NCBI RefSeq assembly: GCF_032477075.1
Contig: NZ_JAWDXO010000001.1
Coordinates: forward strand, 194,084-258,083
DNA from: Fusobacterium sp.
GTDB lineage: Bacteria; Fusobacteriota; Fusobacteriia; Fusobacteriales; Fusobacteriaceae
DNA: 64,000 nt
Direction of reading: 5' to 3'
Positions 16,446 through 23,367 of this stretch are shown one piece after another. Position 1 is the stretch's first letter; each line of letters starts with the position of its first letter. The notes under the pieces are model-generated. The model was not told where the DNA came from. It ran no database searches and saw nothing but the letters and a program-made list of their open reading frames with translations. The translations under genes and the position numbers were made by a program.

Positions 16446-18473
16446 ATGATAAACAAAGACATATTTAATGCAATGACAATAAAACTGGCAGCTCAAGATA
16501 TACCAGAAAAAATGCCTGAAATGGATCCAAAAATAAGAAGGGCACCAAAGAGGGTAGTGTATCTGGAAAAAGATGAAATTGAATTAGCTCTAAAAAATGC
16601 TTTAAGATATATACCAGAAGAATATCATGAAAAACTGGCACCAGAATTTTTAAATGAATTAATGGAGCACGGAAGAATATATGGGTATAGATTCAGACCA
16701 GAAGGAAGAATATATGGGAAGCCTATTGATGAATACAGAGGAAAATGTGGAGAGGCTAAAGCTATGCAGGTAATGATAGATAATAATCTTGATTTTGAAA
16801 TAGCTCTTTACCCTTATGAGTTAGTTACTTATGGGGAAACGGGACAAATATGTCAAAACTGGATGCAGTATCTGCTTATAAAAAAATATCTTGAAAACCT
16901 TACTCAAGATCAGACTTTAGTAGTAGCCTCAGGACATCCTACAGGATTATTCAGATCAAATCCATATGCACCAAGAGCGATAATAACTAATGCACTTATG
17001 GTGGGAGCATTTGATGACTATGATAACTGGGCAAGAGCAGCAGCTATTGGAGTAGCTAATTATGGGCAAATGACAGCTGGTGGCTGGATGTACATAGGAC
17101 CACAAGGAATAGTACATGGGACTTATTCCACAATACTTAATGCAGCAAGACTTTTTTGTGGAGTAGCAAAAGATGGAGATCTTGCAGGAAAGATATTTGT
17201 TACTTCTGGGTTAGGAGGAATGAGTGGAGCTCAAGGAAAAGCTACTGTAATAGCTAAAGGGGTAGGAATAGTAGCAGAAGTAGATATTTCAAGAATTCAT
17301 ACAAGGATTGAACAGGGATGGATAGATAAAATAGCTTGGACTCCAGAAGAGGCATTTTCTATTGCAAAAGAGAAACAAGAAGCTAAAGTTCCATATGCAA
17401 TAGCTTTTCATGGAAATATTGTAGACCTTTTAGAATATGCTGATAAAAATAATAAACATATAGACCTTCTTTCAGATCAGACATCATGTCATGCTGTATA
17501 TGATGGAGGATACTGTCCAGCAGGAATAACTTTTGAAGAAAGAACAAGATTGCTGGCAGAAGATAGAGAAACTTTTAATAAACTTATAGATGAAACATTA
17601 AGAAGACATTATGAAGTTATAAAAAAACTAACATCTAAAGGAGTATATTTTTTTGATTATGGAAATAGTTTCCTTAAATCTATTTATGATATAGGAATTA
17701 AAGAAATATCTAAAAATGGAAGAAATGATAAAGGTGGCTTTATATTTCCTTCATATGTAGAGGATATTTTAGGGCCAGAACTATTTGATTATGGATATGG
17801 ACCTTTTAGATGGGTGTGTTTGTCTGGTAAAAAAGAAGATTTATTAAAAACTGATCATGCAGCACTTGAACTTGTTGACCCAGAGAGAAGATATCAGGAC
17901 AGAGATAATTATATGTGGATAAAAGATGCTGATAAAAATGGACTTGTAGTGGGAACACAGGCCAGAATATTTTATCAGGATGCAATGAGCAGAACAAGAG
18001 TAGCTTTAAAATTTAATGAGATGGTGAGAAATGGTGAGATAGGGCCAGTAATGCTTGGAAGAGATCATCATGATGTATCTGGAACAGATTCACCATTTAG
18101 AGAAACTTCAAATATAAAAGATGGAAGCAACATAATGGCAGATATGGCAACTCAATGTTTTGCTGGTAATGCAGCAAGAGGAATGACTATGATAGCTCTT
18201 CACAATGGAGGAGGGGTAGGAATAGGAAAATCTATTAATGGTGGATTTGGAATGGTTCTTGATGGAAGCCACAGAGTTGATGAAATACTAATGCAGGCTA
18301 TGCCTTGGGATGTAATGGGGGGAGTAGCCAGAAGAGCATGGGCTAGAAATCCTCATTCAATAGAAACAGTTATTGAATATAATAATGATAATAAAGGAAC
18401 AGATCATATTACACTTCCTTACATTGCTGATGATGACTTGATTAAAAAACTTGTTGCTGAAAAAATAAAATAA
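16446..18473 (+). CDS. hutU: Urocanate hydratase
   Basis: This 675-aa enzyme converts urocanate to imidazolonepropionate using tightly bound NAD+ as an electrophile. Recognisable segments are VASGHPTGLFRSNPYAPRA, TAGGWMYIGPQGIVHGTYST, TSGLGGMSGAQGKA (NAD binding), DQTSCHAVYDGGYCPAGI, and GRDHHDVSGTDSPFRET. It is more than 100 residues longer than the 550-560-aa proteobacterial form and matches the longer form of some anaerobes, mainly through an extended N-terminus. It starts 11 bp after hutH with ribosome site GGGGG and is followed by hutI. Confidence 0.94.
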   Translation: MINKDIFNAMTIKLAAQDIPEKMPEMDPKIRRAPKRVVYLEKDEIELALKNALRYIPEEYHEKLAPEFLNELMEHGRIYGYRFRPEGRIYGKPIDEYRGKCGEAKAMQVMIDNNLDFEIALYPYELVTYGETGQICQNWMQYLLIKKYLENLTQDQTLVVASGHPTGLFRSNPYAPRAIITNALMVGAFDDYDNWARAAAIGVANYGQMTAGGWMYIGPQGIVHGTYSTILNAARLFCGVAKDGDLAGKIFVTSGLGGMSGAQGKATVIAKGVGIVAEVDISRIHTRIEQGWIDKIAWTPEEAFSIAKEKQEAKVPYAIAFHGNIVDLLEYADKNNKHIDLLSDQTSCHAVYDGGYCPAGITFEERTRLLAEDRETFNKLIDETLRRHYEVIKKLTSKGVYFFDYGNSFLKSIYDIGIKEISKNGRNDKGGFIFPSYVEDILGPELFDYGYGPFRWVCLSGKKEDLLKTDHAALELVDPERRYQDRDNYMWIKDADKNGLVVGTQARIFYQDAMSRTRVALKFNEMVRNGEIGPVMLGRDHHDVSGTDSPFRETSNIKDGSNIMADMATQCFAGNAARGMTMIALHNGGGVGIGKSINGGFGMVLDGSHRVDEILMQAMPWDVMGGVARRAWARNPHSIETVIEYNNDNKGTDHITLPYIADDDLIKKLVAEKIK

Positions 18474-18501
18474 ATAAAAATTATACATGGTGGAGGAGCA
18501 G

Positions 18502-19689
18502 ATGACAGCAGACTTAATATTATATAATATTGGAATATTAGTAACTTCCAAAGAATTAGATAGGGTAAATTTTGATAATGGAATGGAAAATATAGAGATA
18601 TTAAAAAATGCTTATCTAGCTGTAGCAGATGGAAAAATACTTCAGATTGGAACTGGAAATATACCTGAAAGTTTAAAATCAGAATGGACAAAGTTTGTGG
18701 ATGTGGAAAAAAAAGTAGTTACTCCTGGAATTATAGATTCACACACACATCTTGTGCATTATGGCTCTAGAGAAAATGAACTTTCCTTAAAATTAAAGGG
18801 AGTGCCTTATCTTGAAATACTTAGAAATGGTGGAGGAATACTTAGTACAGTAAGAGCTACAAGAAAAGCTACAAGATATGAGCTTTTTGATAAAGCATAT
18901 GAAGTATTAGATAGAATGCTTTGTTTTGGAGTAACTACAGTAGAATCTAAAAGTGGGTATGGACTTGATTTAGAAAATGAAATAAAACAGCTGGAAGTAA
19001 ATAAGAGATTGGATGAAAAACATCCTATTGATATAGTTTCTACATTTATGGGGGCTCATGCTATACCAGAGGAATTTAAAGGAAACTCAAAAGGTTATAT
19101 TGAAGAAATAATAAAAATGCTTCCTATAATAAAAGAAAAAAAACTTGCAGAATTTTGTGATATATTTTGTGAAGATGAGGTTTTTTCAGTAAAAGAGAGC
19201 AGAAAAATATTAAATGAAGCTAAGAAATATGGATATATGTTGAAGATACATGCTGATGAAATAGTATCTCTTGGGGGTGGTGAACTTGCAGGGGAAGTAG
19301 GAGCAGTGTCTTCAGAACATCTTATGGCAGTAAGCGATGAAGGAATTAAAAGTCTAAAAGAAAATGGAGTAATAGCTGATATCCTGCCAGCTACTTCATT
19401 TAATCTTGGGAAATCTTATGCACCTGTGAGAAAAATGATAAATGAAGGAGTAGACATTGCTATATCTACTGATTATAATCCAGGTTCATGTCCTACTGAA
19501 AATATGCAGTTGGTAATGCAGATATGCTCTTCGCAGCTGCGAATGACCCCAGCTGAAATATTTAAGGCAGTAACTCTAAATGGAGCAAGAGCTGTGAAAA
19601 GAGAAAATAATATAGGAAGTCTTGAAGTAGGAAAAAAAGCTGATTTTGTAATATTTGATACAGATAAATCATGTAAAAGATGTTTATAA
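18502..19689 (+). CDS. hutI: Imidazolonepropionase with frameshifted C-terminus
   Basis: This amidohydrolase-superfamily enzyme hydrolyses imidazolonepropionate to formiminoglutamate. Metal ligands are seen in IIDSHTHLVHYGSRENE, FMGAHAIPEEF, IHADEI and ISTDYNPGSCPTENM. The start at 18502 follows GGAGG by 5 bases; an in-frame ATG at 18487 precedes that ribosome site. The body is normal to residue ~390, but after VIFDTDK the frame runs into SCKRCL and stops. The expected ending (HVKDVYKNGKQVVKNK) is present one frame over at 19670-19735. About ten residues of the usual YHYGIN-like segment are missing, so a small non-triplet deletion has both removed and shifted the tail. Activity may be reduced or lost. 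No ftcD or hutG follows. Confidence 0.85.
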   Translation: MTADLILYNIGILVTSKELDRVNFDNGMENIEILKNAYLAVADGKILQIGTGNIPESLKSEWTKFVDVEKKVVTPGIIDSHTHLVHYGSRENELSLKLKGVPYLEILRNGGGILSTVRATRKATRYELFDKAYEVLDRMLCFGVTTVESKSGYGLDLENEIKQLEVNKRLDEKHPIDIVSTFMGAHAIPEEFKGNSKGYIEEIIKMLPIIKEKKLAEFCDIFCEDEVFSVKESRKILNEAKKYGYMLKIHADEIVSLGGGELAGEVGAVSSEHLMAVSDEGIKSLKENGVIADILPATSFNLGKSYAPVRKMINEGVDIAISTDYNPGSCPTENMQLVMQICSSQLRMTPAEIFKAVTLNGARAVKRENNIGSLEVGKKADFVIFDTDKSCKRCL

Positions 19690-19735
19690 AAATGGAAAAC
19701 AGGTAGTAAAAAATAAACATATCTGTTATAAATAA
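19670..19735 (+). pseudogene. Out-of-frame C-terminal piece of hutI
   Basis: In the +1 frame relative to hutI these bases read HVKDVYKNGKQVVKNKHICY plus one Lys and a stop, which is the family's normal C-terminal beta-strand region. Its reading frame is intact although it can no longer be reached by the main frame, which suggests a recent event or a sequencing or assembly error. Confidence 0.75.
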
Positions 19736-19749
19736 AAAATATTAAAATA

Positions 19750-19803
19750 AAAGAGGATGGAGAAAAGCAGAATTTAATATCTGTTTTGTATTCCATCCTC
19801 TTT
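19750..19803 (+). terminator. Terminator of the hut operon
   Basis: AAAGAGGATGGA pairs with TCCATCCTCTTT, and the enclosed GAAAAGCAG/CTGTTTTG can extend the hairpin. It lies just after the displaced hutI C-terminus. The T run is short. Confidence 0.65.
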
Positions 19804-19899
19804 ATAGTTGAAAGATAAAGATTTGAAAAAAGAGGAAAATCTGCTATATTAAAAGTAAATAAGAAATGTCTATATACTAATTATGGAAAGGAAAGATAA

Positions 19900-20526
19900 A
19901 TGAAAATTAATATTTTAAAAAAATCTTATAAAGTAAAAAGGATTTCTCTGATTGTTACATTATTTTTTAGTTTATTTATTTTGAGTAACTGTTCATCTCA
20001 AGAAATAAATAAAATAGAAAAACCTCAACAGTGGGGGATCCCTTTGGAAGTAGAAGGACTGGATAATTTTCATAAAGTTTCAGAAAATCTTTTTCGTTCA
20101 GCTCAGCCTACAAGAGAGGGGATGAAAAAAGCAGAAGAATTAGGGATTGGAACAGTAATATCTTTACGTTCTAAACAGAAAGATATAGAATTAGCTGAAA
20201 ATACTGATTTAAAGCTTATACATGTAAGTATGAGAGCATGGAATCCTAGATATGAAGATGCAGTAAAAGTTATGCAGTTTTTAAATCCAGATAATTTATC
20301 TACAAATGAAAAACCAATATTAATACATTGCTATCATGGAGCAGATCGAACAGGAATGATGGTTGCTTTGTATCGGATGGTATATCAAAATTGGGAAAGA
20401 GAAGAAGCTCTGTCTGAAATGTTAAATGGAGGATATGGATATCATTCAATGTGGAAAGATATAGTTACTTTTATAAAAGAAGTGGATATAGAACAATTAA
20501 AAAAAGACAGCCAGATAAATAAATAA
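19900..20526 (+). CDS. Dual-specificity/tyrosine phosphatase-like lipoprotein
   Basis: This 208-aa protein has a hydrophobic N-terminal segment ending in LFILSNCSS, a lipobox with the Cys at about residue 31, so it is probably membrane-anchored outside the cytoplasm. The catalytic loop HCYHGADRTG fits the Cys-X5-Arg signature of tyrosine and dual-specificity phosphatases. The segment SENLFRSAQPTREGMKKAEELGIGTVISLRS is the usual start of the fold. Natural substrates of such secreted enzymes may be phosphoproteins or inositol phosphates; neither is shown here. It is a single-gene unit with its own terminator. Confidence 0.85.
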   Translation: MKINILKKSYKVKRISLIVTLFFSLFILSNCSSQEINKIEKPQQWGIPLEVEGLDNFHKVSENLFRSAQPTREGMKKAEELGIGTVISLRSKQKDIELAENTDLKLIHVSMRAWNPRYEDAVKVMQFLNPDNLSTNEKPILIHCYHGADRTGMMVALYRMVYQNWEREEALSEMLNGGYGYHSMWKDIVTFIKEVDIEQLKKDSQINK

Positions 20527-20563
20527 TTTTTATTATAGAAATTATCTTTTTAAAAAATATTGA

Positions 20564-20604
20564 AGAGAAGATAAAAAATTTAATAAATATTTTAAATCTT
20601 CTCT
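20564..20604. terminator. Terminator between convergent genes
   Basis: AGAGAAGAT and ATCTTCTCT pair across an A+T-rich loop of about 23 bases, followed by TTTTTT. It ends the phosphatase gene; the opposite-strand gene at 20613 also reads into it. Confidence 0.65.
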
Positions 20605-20612
20605 TTTTTATT

Positions 20613-21029
20613 TTATAGAGTTATTTTGTGTTCATCATAATTTATTGTAATAGTAGCTTCTTTAAAAGATATTTCATATATGATAAGTTTGTCCTCAAAA
20701 TTATCTATTATTTCTTTATAATCAGGGACTTTTTCACAAACGACCTGTTTGAAGTCAGACATAGGTAAATCACTCTTTTTAACTATTCCAGAATTTGTAC
20801 GTGCATATTTTATATTCTCTCTTGGAATAGTTGTAAAAGATACTTTATTATTTTTTTCAAATTCTTTTGTTTTGACTTCGTCTTTAAAACTGCTAAAATA
20901 TAGAATATTTTTATCTGGCCAGAAATAAAAACTGACTATTCTTACATTTGGTATGTCATTTACACTTGTAGCTAAAGCAATATCACTTTGTTTCTCCATT
21001 ATTTCATAAAACTCTTTAAGCAAATCCAT
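20613..21029 (-). CDS. Pyridoxamine 5'-phosphate oxidase-like (split-barrel flavin) protein
   Basis: This 138-aa protein has the small FMN-binding split-barrel fold: DIALATSVNDIPNVRIVSFYF followed by ILYFSSFKDEVKTKEFEKNNKVSF. Such proteins bind flavin or haem and reduce small molecules; vitamin B6 synthesis is not implied. The start follows TGGAGGTAAAAA on the reverse strand. It is divergent from a WYL-domain regulator gene, with a 16-bp palindrome in the 115-bp gap, so it is likely the regulator's target. Confidence 0.78.
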   Translation of the reverse strand: MDLLKEFYEIMEKQSDIALATSVNDIPNVRIVSFYFWPDKNILYFSSFKDEVKTKEFEKNNKVSFTTIPRENIKYARTNSGIVKKSDLPMSDFKQVVCEKVPDYKEIIDNFEDKLIIYEISFKEATITINYDEHKITL

Positions 21030-21093
21030 TTTTTACCTCCATAAATATTTGTTTCAATAGATCTATTGTTACTTAAGTATAACATTAAAAAGC

Positions 21094-21109
21094 TGACATC
21101 AGTATGTCA
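21094..21109. promoter_or_regulatory. Candidate WYL-regulator operator
   Basis: TGACAT, spacer CAGT, ATGTCA is a perfect 6-4-6 palindrome in the intergenic region shared by the PNPOx-like gene and the regulator. Dyads of TGACA/TGTCA type are common near YafY/YobV-like regulators; the assignment here is inference. Confidence 0.5.
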
Positions 21110-21144
21110 TAGTTTAAAAATAAAAATTCAGGATGTGATAAAAT

Positions 21145-22071
21145 TTGAAAATTGATAGACTTCTTTCTATTGTTATAGCCCTTCTTGAACAGAATAAAAT
21201 AAGTGCGTCTAAATTAGCTGAAATGTTTGAAGTGACTCCGAGGACTATTTACAGAGATATAGAAGCAATACAGGCAGCAGGGATACCCATTGTTACTTAT
21301 ACTGGTATCAACGGAGGTATTAGTATTTTAGAAAAATATAAAATAGATAAAAAATTTTTTACTAAGGAAGATATAACTACTCTTATGACAGGATTAGGAA
21401 GTATATCTTCATCAGTTTCCAATGGTGAATTGAATAAAGTTCTTACAAAATTGCAAAGCCTTATTCCAGAAGAGCATATTCAGGAGATAAAGCTGAAATC
21501 AGGGCAGATAATAATTGATTTGACTACATGGAGTGGAAATAAAAAACTTCAAAGTAATCTCAATAAGATAAAAGAATCTTTAAATGAAAGAAAATGTCTT
21601 ATATTTCATTATCTGGATGGAAGTGGAAAGAGTTCAAAAAGAAAGGTAGAACCTTATCAACTTTTGTGGAAAGAGGAAAAATGGTATATGAATAGTTATT
21701 GTACTTTAAGAAATGACTTTCGTCTTTTTAAGTTGGCAAGAATTTCCCAATTAAAAGTACTTGATGAAACTTTTTCTTTAAGGAAATTTGATATAAAAGA
21801 TTTGGAAATGAACTGGATAGAAAAAAGAATAATAAATATAAAACTCCTTGCTGATATTTCTCTAAAAGAAAGAATACTTGAAAGATGTGAAGAAGAGAAT
21901 ATAACATATTGTGGAAAAGATAAAATGATTGTTAATTTCCCATTTGTAGATGATGATTTTGATTATGAAGAGCTTCTTAGTTTTGGAAATAAATGTGAGT
22001 GTTTGGAACCAATAGAAGTAAGAGAAAAATTGATAGAGATGATAAAAAATATGATGGAAATATATAATTAA
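21145..22071 (+). CDS. HTH/WYL-domain (YafY-type) transcriptional regulator
   Basis: This 308-aa regulator has an N-terminal HTH_11 domain (RLLSIVIALLEQNKISASKLAEMFEVTPRTIYRDIEAI) and a central WYL domain, here with FHYLDGSGKSSKRKVEPYQL and WYMNSYCTLRNDFRLFKL, plus a C-terminal extension. WYL domains bind ligands, including nucleic acids or small molecules. The start is the TTG at 21145, preceded by AGGATGTGAT, a weak ribosome site. It is divergent from a PNPOx-like gene, a pairing often seen with this family. Confidence 0.87.
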   Translation: MKIDRLLSIVIALLEQNKISASKLAEMFEVTPRTIYRDIEAIQAAGIPIVTYTGINGGISILEKYKIDKKFFTKEDITTLMTGLGSISSSVSNGELNKVLTKLQSLIPEEHIQEIKLKSGQIIIDLTTWSGNKKLQSNLNKIKESLNERKCLIFHYLDGSGKSSKRKVEPYQLLWKEEKWYMNSYCTLRNDFRLFKLARISQLKVLDETFSLRKFDIKDLEMNWIEKRIINIKLLADISLKERILERCEEENITYCGKDKMIVNFPFVDDDFDYEELLSFGNKCECLEPIEVREKLIEMIKNMMEIYN

Positions 22072-22080
22072 AATAAAAAA

Positions 22081-22114
22081 ATGGAGAGGAATTCAACTGT
22101 TGAATTTCTCCCCA
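22081..22114. terminator. Bidirectional terminator
   Basis: GGAGAGGAATTCAA and TTGAATTTCTCCCC pair with G-U wobbles around CTGT, flanked by A and T tracts. It separates the regulator from the convergent truncated RidA gene. Confidence 0.75.
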
Positions 22115-22131
22115 TTTTTAATTATATATTA

Positions 22132-22377
22132 CTATTTTACAGCAATAACTTCTATTTCAACTTTTACATCTTTTGGAAGTCTAGCTACTTCAACACATAC
22201 TCTTGCAGGTTTTACCTCTCCAAGATATTCAGCATAAACTTCATTTACAGCTATGAAATCATTCATATCTTTAATGAATACACCAGCTCTTACTACATCT
22301 TTAAAAGTATATCCAGCAGCTTCAAGTATAGCTTTAATATTTTCTATGAGAACATTTCCATTTTTTATCAAAAGCAT
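22132..22377 (-). pseudogene. Truncated RidA-family protein, possibly a chimera
   Basis: The 81-residue product matches the second half of RidA enamine deaminases (ENIKAILEAAGYTFKDVVRA to KDVKVEIEVIAVK) and keeps the conserved PARVCVEVARLP segment with its Arg. The normal first ~45 residues are replaced by MLLIKNGNVLI, which resembles the opening strand of dihydropyrimidinase/dihydroorotase-type amidohydrolases. A good ribosome site, AAGGAGTAATTT, precedes the ATG. The simplest history is a deletion that joined the start of a lost amidohydrolase gene to the second half of a downstream ridA. RidA works as a trimer of full-length chains of about 125 residues, so this form is probably inactive. 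Confidence 0.75.
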
Positions 22378-22583
22378 AAATTACTCCTTAATATATATTT
22401 ATTTTAATTATATATTAAGCAATTTCTGTGCTAGAATCAAAATTTTTTAATAATATTTAATTCTCTAAAGAAAAAGTGATTTTTAATACAATATTTCAAG
22501 TATTTAAAAAAAATTATAATAATAATTCTAATATCATAATGATAGAAAATATAGTATACTAAAATATAAGAGGGGGGATTGAT

Positions 22584-23003
22584 ATGAAAGATGTAGAAAA
22601 AACATTGAGAAATCTCATAGAAAAACAAGGAGTAGTATACATAAGTTCAATAGATGAAGAAGGATTTCCAAATACTAAGGCAATGCTTCCACCAAGAAAA
22701 AAAGAAGGAATTAAAGTTTTTTACTTTACAACAAACACTTCTTCTATGCGTGTTAGACAATATAAAATAAATTCTAAAGCATGTATTTATTTTTGTGACA
22801 GACGTTTTTTTAGAGGTATTATGTTGAAGGGGAAGATAGAAATACTTGAAGATAATTTAAGTAAAAAAATGATATGGAAAGATGGAGATGAACTGTATTA
22901 TTCAAAAGGAGTTACTGATCCAGATTATTGTGTATTAAAGTTTACTGCTGAAAGTGGTAGATTTTATAGTAATTTTAATTCAGAAAATATTATAATTAAA
23001 TAA
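22584..23003 (+). CDS. Pyridoxamine 5'-phosphate oxidase-family protein
   Basis: This 139-aa split-barrel protein resembles general stress protein 26-like PNPOx proteins: GVVYISSIDEEGFPNTKAM, KVFYFTTNTSSMRVRQYKIN and ACIYFCDRRFFRGIMLKGKI. It should bind FMN, F420 or haem; substrate unknown. The ATG follows AGAGGGGGG. It stands alone, unrelated in sequence detail to the similar-fold gene at 20613. Confidence 0.82.
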   Translation: MKDVEKTLRNLIEKQGVVYISSIDEEGFPNTKAMLPPRKKEGIKVFYFTTNTSSMRVRQYKINSKACIYFCDRRFFRGIMLKGKIEILEDNLSKKMIWKDGDELYYSKGVTDPDYCVLKFTAESGRFYSNFNSENIIIK

Positions 23004-23081
23004 TAAAAAAATTTAGAAGATATATTGCAGTAAATGTATTAATAAAAAAATATAGAAAATAATATTGTGTAAATAAAAAAT

Positions 23082-23129
23082 TTTCAGTAATTAAACAGTT
23101 TAAAATTTGAACTGCCATAATTACTGAAA
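23082..23129. repeat. Long inverted repeat downstream of the PNPOx-family gene
   Basis: TTTCAGTAATTA (23082-23093) pairs with TAATTACTGAAA (23118-23129), and inside CAGTT pairs with AACTG. The two stems stack across a small AA/CCA internal loop. It could terminate the gene at 22584, but the following T run is poor. It may instead be a small palindromic element; I did not see a second copy in the window. Confidence 0.5.
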
Positions 23130-23181
23130 TTATATTTAATATTATAAACACAATTTTATAAATGAGTTATATTATATTTAT

Positions 23182-23277
23182 CTATGATGTAGCAATACCT
23201 ATACCAAGCATGTTAACAGCTTTATTTTTATAATTAGAATCACCTTTAAATAACTCCAAAGCTTTTTTTAAAATAGA
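23182..23277 (-). pseudogene. C-terminal remnant of a lost gene
   Basis: The reverse strand reads ILKKALELFKGDSNY followed by KNKAVNMLGIGIATS and a stop at 23182-23184. Codon use and residue pattern look like real protein, but upstream the frame runs straight into a terminator hairpin and has no start. The family is not recognised. It suggests that a gene once lay between the sigma-54 activator and the PNPOx-family gene. Confidence 0.35.
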
Positions 23278-23280
23278 AAA

Positions 23281-23328
23281 AAGTATAAAATATTAAAAAT
23301 TTTTTCAAATTTCTAATATTTTATACTT
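23281..23328 (-). terminator. Terminator of the sigma-54 activator gene
   Basis: AAGTATAAAATATTA and TAATATTTTATACTT form a perfect 15-bp stem with an 18-base loop; on the reverse strand TTTTTTC follows. It lies 40 bp after the activator stop codon. Confidence 0.75.
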
Positions 23329-23367
23329 GTGGAAAAACCAATTAATAATAACATTTTTTCAATTGAA

